From the NCBI RefSeq assembly GCF_018449795.1, contig NZ_JAAVVE010000048.1, forward strand, positions 1 to 33,081: a stretch of 33,081 bases of DNA. Reading direction: 5' to 3'. The position numbers and the translations under genes were made by a program. The notes beneath the pieces were generated by a model. The model did not search any database and was not told where the DNA came from. It was given only the letters and a program-made list of their open reading frames with translations. The stretch is from Sphingomonas sp. dw_22 (lineage in GTDB: Bacteria; Pseudomonadota; Alphaproteobacteria; Sphingomonadales; Sphingomonadaceae). Positions 8,372 through 15,262 of the stretch are shown piece by piece (within the stretch, counting starts at the first letter, position 1; each line of letters starts with the position of its first letter).

Positions 8372-9375
8372 TCGCGCGCGCCGATCAGCTCGCGGCGCTC
8401 ACCCCCGCCAAGCGCGCGGAGGTGATCCTCGCCGAGGCCCAGTCCCAGCTCACCACGCGGCTGTGGCGCGCGGCGCTGGGCGATACTGATCGCAAGGACG
8501 ATCGCGACGCCTCGCCCTTCTCGCCGAACGGCATGAAGATGGATTCACTGCTGGAACTGCTCGGCAATCCCTCCACCCCCGGCGTCTCCAGCACCTGTAG
8601 CTGCCACTGCGCCTGCGGGTGTCATTCCGATTCCACACGATCGAACGGCGACGCGCGCGAACAGGCCGAGGCGTTCGCCGCCAGCCCCGCAGCGCTCGTC
8701 GCGGCGCCGGCGGGCGCGGTTGCGGCCGGCGGCCTCCAGCTCGGCGCCAATGCGCGCTATGGCTGGGCCTTTGCCGGCGCCGCGCAACGCACCGGCATCC
8801 CCGCCCCCGCGCTTGCCGCGATCGTCGATGCCGAAGCCGCCAAGAGCCATGACGGAAGCTGGAACACGCTCTCGCGCAATCCGCGTTCGAGCGCGGCCGG
8901 GCTCGGCCAGTTCCTGAGCGGCACCTGGCAGGATCTCGCCCAGACCCAGGGCACCTGGCTCAACGCCATCGCCAGCCAGCGCGGCTGGCTGGACGCGGGC
9001 GGCAAGGTGGCGCCCGCCGCGCGGGCCGAACTGCTCGCCTTGCGCTACGATCCCCAGGCGTCGATCGCCTCGGTCGCCGACATGGCGAAGCTCAATCTCG
9101 ACAAGCTCGAGAAATCGGGCATCCGCGTGCGCACCGATTCCGAAACGCTCGCCAAGGCCGCCTATCTCAGCCATCATCTCGGCTTCGGCGACGCGCGGAA
9201 ATTCCTGGGCGCCGGCATCGAATCGGGCCGCGCGCGCATGCTGCTCGCCGCCCAGATCGGCGAAAGCGCGGCGGATCAGCGCATCGCCAATGCGGGAAAT
9301 GCCGTCCAGGCGCACCGCCAATGGCTGCTCGGCTTCATCGAACGCCGGATTCAGCCGGAAAAATTTTCAGCCTGA
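8368..9375 (+). CDS. Muramidase-like flagellar protein with Cys/His cluster
   Basis: 335 aa starting at ATG 8368, which overlaps the fliJ stop. The C-terminal half resembles lytic transglycosylase (SLT-type) domains: helix with a candidate catalytic Glu in VDAEAAK (residues ~152-158), then SSAAGLGQFLSGTWQDLAQ, the equivalent of the G-GLxQ motif. A peptidoglycan hydrolase is needed to pass the rod through the wall, so a role like the muramidase half of FlgJ is plausible. The N-terminal ~70 residues are helical. Residues 77-86 read CSCHCACGCH, five Cys and two His in ten residues, which I know from no flagellar muramidase and which could bind metal. No clear signal peptide, so export may go through the flagellar system. 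Function assignment is by motif and context only. Confidence 0.72.
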   Translation: MIARADQLAALTPAKRAEVILAEAQSQLTTRLWRAALGDTDRKDDRDASPFSPNGMKMDSLLELLGNPSTPGVSSTCSCHCACGCHSDSTRSNGDAREQAEAFAASPAALVAAPAGAVAAGGLQLGANARYGWAFAGAAQRTGIPAPALAAIVDAEAAKSHDGSWNTLSRNPRSSAAGLGQFLSGTWQDLAQTQGTWLNAIASQRGWLDAGGKVAPAARAELLALRYDPQASIASVADMAKLNLDKLEKSGIRVRTDSETLAKAAYLSHHLGFGDARKFLGAGIESGRARMLLAAQIGESAADQRIANAGNAVQAHRQWLLGFIERRIQPEKFSA

Positions 9376-9390
9376 AATTTTTCCTATAAT
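9357..9390 (+). promoter_or_regulatory. AT-rich inverted repeat followed by TATAAT
   Basis: GGAAAAATTT and AAATTTTTCC form an inverted repeat (arms 9357-9366 and 9375-9384) that spans the stop codon of the muramidase-like gene (TGA 9373-9375). A TATAAT (9385-9390) abuts the right arm. This could be a weak terminator-like hairpin, an operator, or the promoter region of the sigma-factor gene, 212 bp downstream. AT-rich tracts like this are rare in this window. Confidence 0.4.
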
Positions 9391-9425
9391 GCCCTCCTAG
9401 GCCGGTTTCAGTGACTATCATGGCG

Positions 9426-9442
9426 TTAACCATATGGTTTAA
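9426..9442. promoter_or_regulatory. CtrA-like palindromic site upstream of the sigma-factor gene
   Basis: The sequence TTAACCATATGGTTTAA contains the alphaproteobacterial CtrA half-site TTAACCAT on the + strand and TTAAACCAT on the - strand, around the perfect 12-bp palindrome AACCATATGGTT. CtrA controls flagellar genes in many alphaproteobacteria. Binding here is inferred from the motif. Confidence 0.5.
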
Positions 9443-9497
9443 GCCGCTTTTCAGCAGGAACCTGCCGCTAGGGCATTGCGCGTTACGGGGTGATACC

Positions 9498-9509
9498 TAT
9501 AGGATCAAT
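9498..9509 (-). promoter_or_regulatory. Inverse copy of the flbT upstream element
   Basis: On the - strand this reads ATTGATCCTATA, identical over 12 bases to 6131-6142 before flbT. It lies in the 226-bp leader region of the sigma-factor gene. Because no gene on the - strand follows closely, it is more likely an operator than a promoter. Confidence 0.4.
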
Positions 9510-9601
9510 TAGTACTCCTTTAAGTTATTCAGGCGAAATCTCCCCTCGTCGACGGGGCGCTCCGATGCGCGCCTCGCCGCGTAACAGGGGGAAGTGATTT
9601 C

Positions 9602-10663
9602 ATGTCGAAGACCACGATCGCGCTCGAAGCCGCAGTCGCCATTGTCATCGAAAATACGCCGAAGGATATCAAGCAGACCTCGCGCCAGCGCGCCGAAGTC
9701 GATCGCGCCTTCGCCCGCATCCTGAAGCTCATCGCCCCCCGCATCCGCCATTTCATCCGCCAGTACGGCCTCACCGCGCATTGGGACGATGCCGAGCAGT
9801 GCTGCGCGATCGCCGTCCACCGCGCCATCCAGGCCTATGAGCCGGAAAAGGCGCAGTTCACCACCTTCGTGAACTGGCAGATCCGCGGCGAGCTGCAGAG
9901 CCTGCGCTTCCGCCTGATGACCGATCAGCGCCCCTCGGCGAAGAAGGTCGAGGCGACCACCGTCTCGCTCAGCGCCATCGCCCTGTCGCCGGACGGCGAC
10001 GAGATGTCACCCGAGGCGATGATCGAGGACGAGGACGCGCTGTCCCGCACCGAGGCCGCCGCTTCCGATTACCTGGCCGACGGCGCGATCTCCTCGCTGA
10101 TCGACGCCTATGTCGATCAGCTCCGCAAGGTGGGCATCGAGCAGCTCCGCCGCCGCCCCCGCCCGAAGCGGGAAGAGGCCGCGCTGCGCCGCGAAGGGCC
10201 GCGTCTCCGCGTCGCCACCCACGGCATCGATCCCGCCGAGCTGGAGAAGCTGGAAGCCAAGCTGGAGCGTGATCGCGAGATCGTCGCCCGCCGCGTGTTC
10301 CAGACCGCCACGCTCGACGATCTGTCGATGGAGACCGGCGTCACCAAGGAGCGCGTCCGCCAGATCACCAAGCGCGCCGCCAAGACGATCGCCGAGATCG
10401 CCGCCGCCGATCCGCGCTTCGCGGTGATGGCCGAATATGGCGAGCCGGGCACTGCCAAGCGCCGCCAGCCGGCGCCTGCCCGCGCCGTCGCGCCGATCCT
10501 TCCCGATGCCGAGCAGCTCCACAACCGCCTGGCGAGCGTCCGCGCCATCGATCCGGCCACGCTCGGCGCCGCCGCGATCGCTGCCGCCGCCGAACTACCG
10601 GCGGAGCGTGTCGAGGCGATCCTGCTCGCCGCGCCGTCCCCCTCCAGTGCCGCGCTCCATTGA
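9602..10663 (+). CDS. Atypical sigma-70 family RNA polymerase sigma factor
   Basis: 353 aa. Region 2 is recognisable at residues ~36-105 (DDAEQCCAIAVHRAIQAYEPEKAQFTTFVNWQIRGELQ), including the FTTFVNWQIRGEL core-binding/-10-melting part. Region 4.2 lies at ~238-264 (LDDLSMETGVTKERVRQITKRAAKTI), the -35-binding HTH, closest by eye to RpoH-type factors. The linker (~110-225) is acidic, then basic, and not a normal region 3. A C-terminal extension of ~85 residues (from ~270) follows, rich in Ala/Pro and not a sigma domain I know. It directly follows the flagellar export genes after a 226-bp regulatory stretch with TATAAT and a CtrA-like site. A role in flagellar or stress transcription is inference. 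GGGGGAAG lies upstream of the ATG. Confidence 0.78.
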   Translation: MSKTTIALEAAVAIVIENTPKDIKQTSRQRAEVDRAFARILKLIAPRIRHFIRQYGLTAHWDDAEQCCAIAVHRAIQAYEPEKAQFTTFVNWQIRGELQSLRFRLMTDQRPSAKKVEATTVSLSAIALSPDGDEMSPEAMIEDEDALSRTEAAASDYLADGAISSLIDAYVDQLRKVGIEQLRRRPRPKREEAALRREGPRLRVATHGIDPAELEKLEAKLERDREIVARRVFQTATLDDLSMETGVTKERVRQITKRAAKTIAEIAAADPRFAVMAEYGEPGTAKRRQPAPARAVAPILPDAEQLHNRLASVRAIDPATLGAAAIAAAAELPAERVEAILLAAPSPSSAALH

Positions 10664-10683
10664 GACAGCCGGATGCGTTCCGC

Positions 10684-10693
10684 GCATCCTATA
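10684..10693 (+). promoter_or_regulatory. TCCTATAAT promoter element before gene 10722
   Basis: ATCCTATAAT ends in a perfect TATAAT (10688-10693), 28 bp before the ATG at 10722. TTGAGA at 10660-10665 is the best -35 candidate but is 22 bp away, too far for a normal sigma-70 promoter. The core matches the elements at 6136-6144 and 9382-9390. Confidence 0.5.
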
Positions 10694-10721
10694 ATATGAC
10701 GACAAGACTCGGGGACCGCCA

Positions 10722-11237
10722 ATGCACCGCCCATCCGAACTCCTAGCGCCGGACCTCGCCCTCCAGACGCTGCCGCGCCCCAATCGCAAGCTCACCGAGC
10801 TGGCCCAGGAAGTCGTGCGCTGCGCCCAGCCGCTGCTTCCGCAGGCCGCCGGACTGTTCCTCGGCCTCCAGCGCGATGCCGACGATACGCTGCGGCTGAT
10901 CTGGTGGCGCCGCGACGATTTCCGGCTGATCGCCGAGATCGCCGTGTCGACCGAGGGCTTCTGCCCCGAGGATACGGCGGAAGGCGCGATGCAGGATGCC
11001 GCTTCGGCGCTGCTCGCCTATCTGGCCGGGCGTTGGCCGGCGACTCCGATACAGTTCGGGGTGATTACCGATGGAATCGGTGTGGCGTTCGCGCCTGAGC
11101 ATCCCGCCCCCGCCAGTCAAGGCTGGCTGCTGCGCCATGCAAGCGGTGCGGCTTCGCTCACCGCGATTCTTCCGCTCGACCCTGAAGGTCCATGCGCTCT
11201 GCTTTGCGGGTCCGGGAGACCCCTTTCGTTACATTAA
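10722..11237 (+). CDS. Unrecognised 171-aa protein after the sigma factor
   Basis: I do not recognise a family. The product has a charged N-terminal helix (residues ~20-40, RKLTELAQEVVRCAQPLLP), a beta-rich middle (LFLGLQRDADDTLRLIWWRRDDFRLIAEIAVS, ~45-76), a helix (~85-103) and a final beta-rich part. No signal peptide, membrane segment or Cys motif stands out. It looks like a small globular cytoplasmic domain. It has its own TATAAT element and a GGGGA ribosome site, and it lies between the sigma-factor gene (58 bp before) and the XRE gene. A partner or modulator of the sigma factor is conceivable but unproven. Confidence 0.65.
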   Translation: MHRPSELLAPDLALQTLPRPNRKLTELAQEVVRCAQPLLPQAAGLFLGLQRDADDTLRLIWWRRDDFRLIAEIAVSTEGFCPEDTAEGAMQDAASALLAYLAGRWPATPIQFGVITDGIGVAFAPEHPAPASQGWLLRHASGAASLTAILPLDPEGPCALLCGSGRPLSLH

Positions 11238-11248
11238 TTTACACCCCA

Positions 11249-11263
11249 TTAACCTTGCGTTAT
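11249..11263 (+). promoter_or_regulatory. CtrA-like site before the XRE gene
   Basis: TTAA-N7-TTAT, seven of eight bases of the CtrA consensus TTAA-N7-TTAA, in the AT-rich 84-bp gap before the XRE gene. It is followed by TATCCTAAAAAT, a loose match to the TCCTATAAT elements nearby. Confidence 0.4.
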
Positions 11264-11321
11264 CCTAAAAATACTTCAAGGTGATCCCATACGCACATTT
11301 GATGCGCTAATGGGGACTGAA

Positions 11322-12446
11322 ATGACGAAGATCAAGGGCACGGGGAGGCGTTCGGACGCCGGAGCCGCGCCCGGTGGCGAGGTGCGGATCGACCTGCACC
11401 GCGCGTTCATTTTTCCGAATCGCATGCGCGAGCAACGCCGCAGCCATGGCTATCCCAAGCTGCTGCGCCTGGCCGCGGCCATCCCCGAGATTCCCTATAT
11501 CCGCCTCTCGAAGATCGAGCGCGGCGAAGTGATCGCCCGCGCCGACGAGCTTCGCCGCATAGCCGCGACGCTGGGCCTGGCCCCGGCCGATCTGCTGCTC
11601 GACATCGATGCGCCCGGCTTCGACATCGCCGCCTGGGCCGAACCGTTCGAGGACGGCACGCCTCCGGATCTGGAGGAGGAGCGTTTCGCGGTGCTGCTCG
11701 GCGCCGCGCTTCGCGCCCGCCGCGGCAGCGACTCGGCGCTCACCATCGCGGCGGTGGAGCGCGAATTCGGCCTGCCGCCGGTCAATCTGTCGCGCATCGA
11801 GAATGCGCAGAAGCCGTTCGCGCGCTGGAATGCGGCGACTCAGTCCGCGCTATACGCGCTGTTCGGCGTATCGGACGAGGCGGGACTGCGCCGGCTGGTC
11901 CATGAGCGGCACCGCGCCGGGACGCTCGATTCCTTCATCCCCAACGTCTCCGATCCCGCCGCCCGGCACGCGCGCAGCCGCGTGCGCATCGCCGAGCTCG
12001 CCGCCGCGCTGGCGCAAGGGCCCGATCTGCCCACACCGGCTCCGGCACGCACGGGAACGGGGGGGGCGAACCCGCTCGGCTCGATCCGCCTCATCCCCGT
12101 GCGCGGCGGAGCGCTGCCACAGGGCTTGATCGCCGATACCGTCACCAGCGAAACCGTCGAGGCACCGCATGCCGCCGGCCCGCGCGCCTTCGGGCTCAAG
12201 GTCGGCCGCGCGACCCTGGGGGGCGGGCTTCCCGGCCAGGCGACCGTCATCGCCGATCCCGATCGCCAGCCGCTCCCCGGCGGCCTCGCGGCGCTGCGCG
12301 AGGAAGCCGGCTGGCGCCTGCTCTCGGTGGGCTCGGACCGCGACGGCCGCATGATCGGCTACAGCATCAATCCCGCGCTCGAAATCGCGCTCGACGATTG
12401 CGATCCGGCACGCCTCGCCGCCATCGTCGGCGCGATCTTCGTCTGA
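11322..12446 (+). CDS. XRE regulator with two HTH domains and S24-like C-terminus
   Basis: 374 aa from ATG 11322, chosen because GGGGA lies five bases upstream; an in-frame ATG at 11310 has no such site. Two Cro/CI-type HTH domains are visible: residues ~35-95 (NRMREQRRSHGYPKLLRLA...IRLSKIERGE) and ~122-185 (LLGAALRARR...VNLSRIENAQKPF). Residues ~255-345 look like the S24/LexA fold (IPVRGG...FGLKVG...GQATVIADPD...GGLAALREEAG), but the usual GDSM serine segment reads GRAT and the lysine is also absent. So it should not self-cleave and may instead sense a ligand or dimerise. It probably regulates the sigma-factor neighbourhood or flagellar genes; targets unknown. Confidence 0.75.
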   Translation: MTKIKGTGRRSDAGAAPGGEVRIDLHRAFIFPNRMREQRRSHGYPKLLRLAAAIPEIPYIRLSKIERGEVIARADELRRIAATLGLAPADLLLDIDAPGFDIAAWAEPFEDGTPPDLEEERFAVLLGAALRARRGSDSALTIAAVEREFGLPPVNLSRIENAQKPFARWNAATQSALYALFGVSDEAGLRRLVHERHRAGTLDSFIPNVSDPAARHARSRVRIAELAAALAQGPDLPTPAPARTGTGGANPLGSIRLIPVRGGALPQGLIADTVTSETVEAPHAAGPRAFGLKVGRATLGGGLPGQATVIADPDRQPLPGGLAALREEAGWRLLSVGSDRDGRMIGYSINPALEIALDDCDPARLAAIVGAIFV

Positions 12447-12534
12447 CGGGCATTCCGTTCGCGCCATCGTCGCCGGACCGAGGAAATCCGCACATACTGG
12501 ACGCTGGATGTCGATCCGACCTACAGGCAGGGCC

Positions 12535-13191
12535 ATGGGTGATCTGATCGCGATCGAGGGCGCCGACGGCGTCGGCAAGAACACCGCCGCACGCGGCCTT
12601 TGCGAGGCGCTCAATGCCGCCGGGCGCAGCGCCGTGGTGATCGGCTTTCCGCGCTATGGCGAGACGGCGGCCGGCGTCACGATCGGCCGCTTCCTCGCCG
12701 GCGAGATGCCCGTGCCCGTCACGCCCCGGGCCGCCGCCGTCCTCTACGCGCTCGACCGGCTGGAATGGCGCGACGCGATCCTGGCGGCCCAGGCCAGCCA
12801 CGACGTGGTGATCTTCGATCGCTACATCGCCTCGAACATGGCCTATCAGGCCGCCAAGCTCGATGCCGGTGAAGCCCGCGCGATGATGGAATGGATATTG
12901 GCGCTGGAGACCGGCCAGTTCGCCCTGCCCCGCCCGAAGCTCTCTTTCTATCTCGATACGCCCTGGGATCTGGCCCGCGAGCTGATCCTGAAGAAGGCGC
13001 AGCGCAGCTACACCGACAAGGCGTTCGACGCCTATGAGGCCGACATCGCCCTCCAGCAGCGCGTGCGCGCCAATTACGAAGCGATCGTCGCCGCCGACCT
13101 GCTCGGCCCCTGGCGCACCGTCCATGCCAGCGAAGGCGGCGCGATGCGCGCGCCGGACGCGATCGTCGGTGAAATAATTTCCCATATCTGA
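12535..13191 (+). CDS. tmk: Thymidylate kinase, mycobacterial/eukaryal-like type
   Basis: dTMP kinase-like, 218 aa, making dTDP from dTMP. I chose ATG 12535 because the product then begins just before the P-loop strand (MGDLIAIEGADGVGKNT). Motifs: Walker A GADGVGKN, FPRYGETAAG where common bacterial enzymes have TREPGG, LDRLEWRDAI, the DRY motif in FDRYIASNMAYQAAK (~residues 99-113), and a short LID around the KKAQRSY segment. The FPRYG and DRY-ASN-AY-AA pattern is like Mycobacterium tuberculosis Tmk, not the usual alphaproteobacterial enzyme, so it may be a second, horizontally acquired copy. It lies between unrelated flagellar-regulator and xylose genes. Confidence 0.85.
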   Translation: MGDLIAIEGADGVGKNTAARGLCEALNAAGRSAVVIGFPRYGETAAGVTIGRFLAGEMPVPVTPRAAAVLYALDRLEWRDAILAAQASHDVVIFDRYIASNMAYQAAKLDAGEARAMMEWILALETGQFALPRPKLSFYLDTPWDLARELILKKAQRSYTDKAFDAYEADIALQQRVRANYEAIVAADLLGPWRTVHASEGGAMRAPDAIVGEIISHI

Positions 13192-13221
13192 GAACGGAAC
13201 GCAGGATTTGGGCCATCCGGC

Positions 13222-13261
13222 TTGACAGCGGCGCTGTGCCGACAGCATGGTAGCGCTATCA
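13222..13261 (+). promoter_or_regulatory. xylX promoter with LacI-type operator
   Basis: TTGACA at 13222-13227, an 18-bp spacer, then CATGGT (13246-13251) as a poor -10. The operator TGGTAGCGCTATCA at 13248-13261 overlaps the -10 and likely transcription start. The same architecture recurs at manD (29979-30018), and an operator of the same family is at GH3 (24007-24020). Confidence 0.8.
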
Positions 13262-13288
13262 AAGCAGAAACTTTTTGGGCGAGAGATC

Positions 13289-14413
13289 TTGGAAGCGTCC
13301 CCTGTAGAAATGCTGCCCGCCGATCATGCGCAGGCCCTTCTGGTCGGCCGTGTCCTCACTGACACCGGTCCCAGCCCCGTCATCATCCGCAACGGCGTCC
13401 TGCATGACGTGTCCGCCGTCGCGCCCACCGTCGCCGACCTGCTCGAACGCGACGATCTGACGACGATCACCGGCCCCGTGCTGTGCGGAGTCGAGGCGTT
13501 CGGCACGCCCGAAGGCCCGACCCTGCTTGCGCCGATCGACCTCCAGTGCGTCAAGGCATGCGGCGTCACCTTCGCCCTTTCCGCGATCGAGCGGGTGATC
13601 GAGGAGCGCGCGCGCGGCGATGCCGACAAGGCCGCCACGATCCGCGGCGATCTGGAAGCGCGCGTCGGATCGGGCATCCGCTCGGTCGTCCCCGGCAGCG
13701 CGGAGGCGGCGAGCCTCAAGGCCGCGCTGATCGATGCCGGCATGTGGTCGCAATATCTGGAGGTCGCGATCGGCCCCGATGCCGAGGTGTTCACCAAGGC
13801 CCCCGTCCTCTCCGCGATCGGCTGGGGTGGTGATATCGGCATCCGTTCGGACAGCGACTGGAACAATCCCGAGCCCGAAATCGTGCTGGTGGTCGACCGG
13901 AACGGCACGCCCCGCGGCGCGACGCTCGGCAACGACGTCAATTTGCGCGATTTCGAGGGCCGCAGCGCCCTCCTCCTCGGCAAGGCCAAGGACAACAACG
14001 CCTCGACCTCGATCGGGCCGTTCATCCGCATCTTCGATGCCGGCTTCACGATGGACGCTGTCCGCTCGGCCGTGGTCGATCTCCAGATCGACGGTCCCGA
14101 GGGCTATCGCCTCTCCGGCACCAACAAGATGAGCGAGATCAGCCGCGATCCCACCGATCTCGTCCGCCAGGCGCTGAGCGAGCATCAATATCCGGACGGT
14201 TTCGCGCTGTTCCTCGGCACCCTGTTCGCACCGGTGCAGGATCGCGACCATCCCGGCCGCGGCTTCACCCACAAGGAAGGCGACGTGGTCCGCATCTCGA
14301 CGCCGAAGCTCGGCAGCCTCGTCAATCGCGTCACCACGTCGAAGGCGGCCGCACCCTGGACGTTCGGCATCCGCGACCTGATGCGCAACCTGGCCGGCCG
14401 CGGCCTGCTGTGA
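13289..14413 (+). CDS. xylX: 2-keto-3-deoxy-D-xylonate dehydratase (XylX)
   Basis: Fumarylacetoacetate-hydrolase-fold enzyme that converts 2-keto-3-deoxyxylonate to alpha-ketoglutarate semialdehyde in the Weimberg pathway. The product matches Caulobacter XylX through its length: LLAPIDLQCVKACGVTFALSAIERVIEERARGDA, LEVAIGPDAEVFTKAP, WNNPEPEIVLV with metal-binding acids, LGNDVNLRDFEGRSALLL and the final NLAGRGLL. The start is uncertain. An in-frame ATG at 13247 lies inside the operator/-10 and can be excluded. TTG 13289 gives MEASPVEMLPADHA (374 aa), similar in offset to Caulobacter XylX; ATG 13310 is the alternative (367 aa). First gene of xylX-xylB-xylC. Confidence 0.93.
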   Translation: MEASPVEMLPADHAQALLVGRVLTDTGPSPVIIRNGVLHDVSAVAPTVADLLERDDLTTITGPVLCGVEAFGTPEGPTLLAPIDLQCVKACGVTFALSAIERVIEERARGDADKAATIRGDLEARVGSGIRSVVPGSAEAASLKAALIDAGMWSQYLEVAIGPDAEVFTKAPVLSAIGWGGDIGIRSDSDWNNPEPEIVLVVDRNGTPRGATLGNDVNLRDFEGRSALLLGKAKDNNASTSIGPFIRIFDAGFTMDAVRSAVVDLQIDGPEGYRLSGTNKMSEISRDPTDLVRQALSEHQYPDGFALFLGTLFAPVQDRDHPGRGFTHKEGDVVRISTPKLGSLVNRVTTSKAAAPWTFGIRDLMRNLAGRGLL

Positions 14414-14464
14414 CCGCCGTGCCGCAACGCAATTCCTCCTGTCACGCCAAGGTATTCCCTACTC

Positions 14465-15262
14465 ATGTCGGAAGCTGATCCCATGCACCTGCCCCTCACC
14501 AGCGATCAGCGTGCCGTCTATCCCAGCCTGAAGGGCAAGCGCGTGCTCATCACCGGCGGCGGCTCGGGCATCGGCGCGGGCATTGTCGAGGGGTTCGTCC
14601 GCCAGGGTGCGCAGGTCACCTTCTTCGACATCGCCCAGGCGGATTCGGAAGCCCTGGTCGCGACGCTCTCCAGCGTCGGCCCCGCCCCGTTCTTCCAGCA
14701 GCTCGACCTGACCGACATCGCCGCCCTCCAGGCCGCGATCCAGCAGCTGATCGATGCGAACGGCGCGTTCGACATCCTCATCAACAACGCCGGCAACGAC
14801 GATCGCCACACGATCGAGGAAGTGACGGAGGCCTATTGGGAAAACCGCCTCAACACCAACCTGAAGCACCTGTTCTTCGCCGCGCAATCGGTGATGCCGG
14901 GGATGAAGGCCAAGGGCGCGGGCGTGATCGTCAATCTCGGCTCGATCTCCTGGCACCTCGCGCTCGAAGGGCTGACGCTCTACCAGACCTGCAAGGCCGC
15001 GATCGAGGGCCTCACCCGCAGCCTCGCGCGCGAGCTGGGCGGCGACAATATCCGCTCGGTCTGTATCGTCCCCGGCAATGTGCGCACGCCGCGCCAGCTC
15101 AAATGGTACACGCCCGAGGGCGAGGCCGAGATCGTCAATGCCCAGTGCCTCAAGGGCCGGCTCGTCCCCGACGACATCGCCGCGATGGCATTGTTCCTTG
15201 CCTCCGACGACGCCCGCCTGATAACGGGCCACGAATATTTCGTGGATGCGGGTTGGCGATAA
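14465..15262 (+). CDS. xylB: D-xylose 1-dehydrogenase (XylB), SDR family
   Basis: NAD-dependent oxidation of D-xylose to D-xylonolactone, the first Weimberg step. 265 aa, a classical short-chain dehydrogenase: TGGGSGIG at 30-37, NNAG at 107-110, and catalytic Ser160, Tyr173, Lys177. The stretches YPSLKGKRVLITGGGSGIGAG, NNAGNDDRH, WYTPEGEAEIVNAQCLKGR and the ending GHEYFVDAGWR match Caulobacter XylB closely. ATG 14483 is another possible start, as neither has a strong ribosome site. It follows xylX by 51 bp and its TAA overlaps the xylC start by one base (TAATG). Confidence 0.92.
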   Translation: MSEADPMHLPLTSDQRAVYPSLKGKRVLITGGGSGIGAGIVEGFVRQGAQVTFFDIAQADSEALVATLSSVGPAPFFQQLDLTDIAALQAAIQQLIDANGAFDILINNAGNDDRHTIEEVTEAYWENRLNTNLKHLFFAAQSVMPGMKAKGAGVIVNLGSISWHLALEGLTLYQTCKAAIEGLTRSLARELGGDNIRSVCIVPGNVRTPRQLKWYTPEGEAEIVNAQCLKGRLVPDDIAAMALFLASDDARLITGHEYFVDAGWR

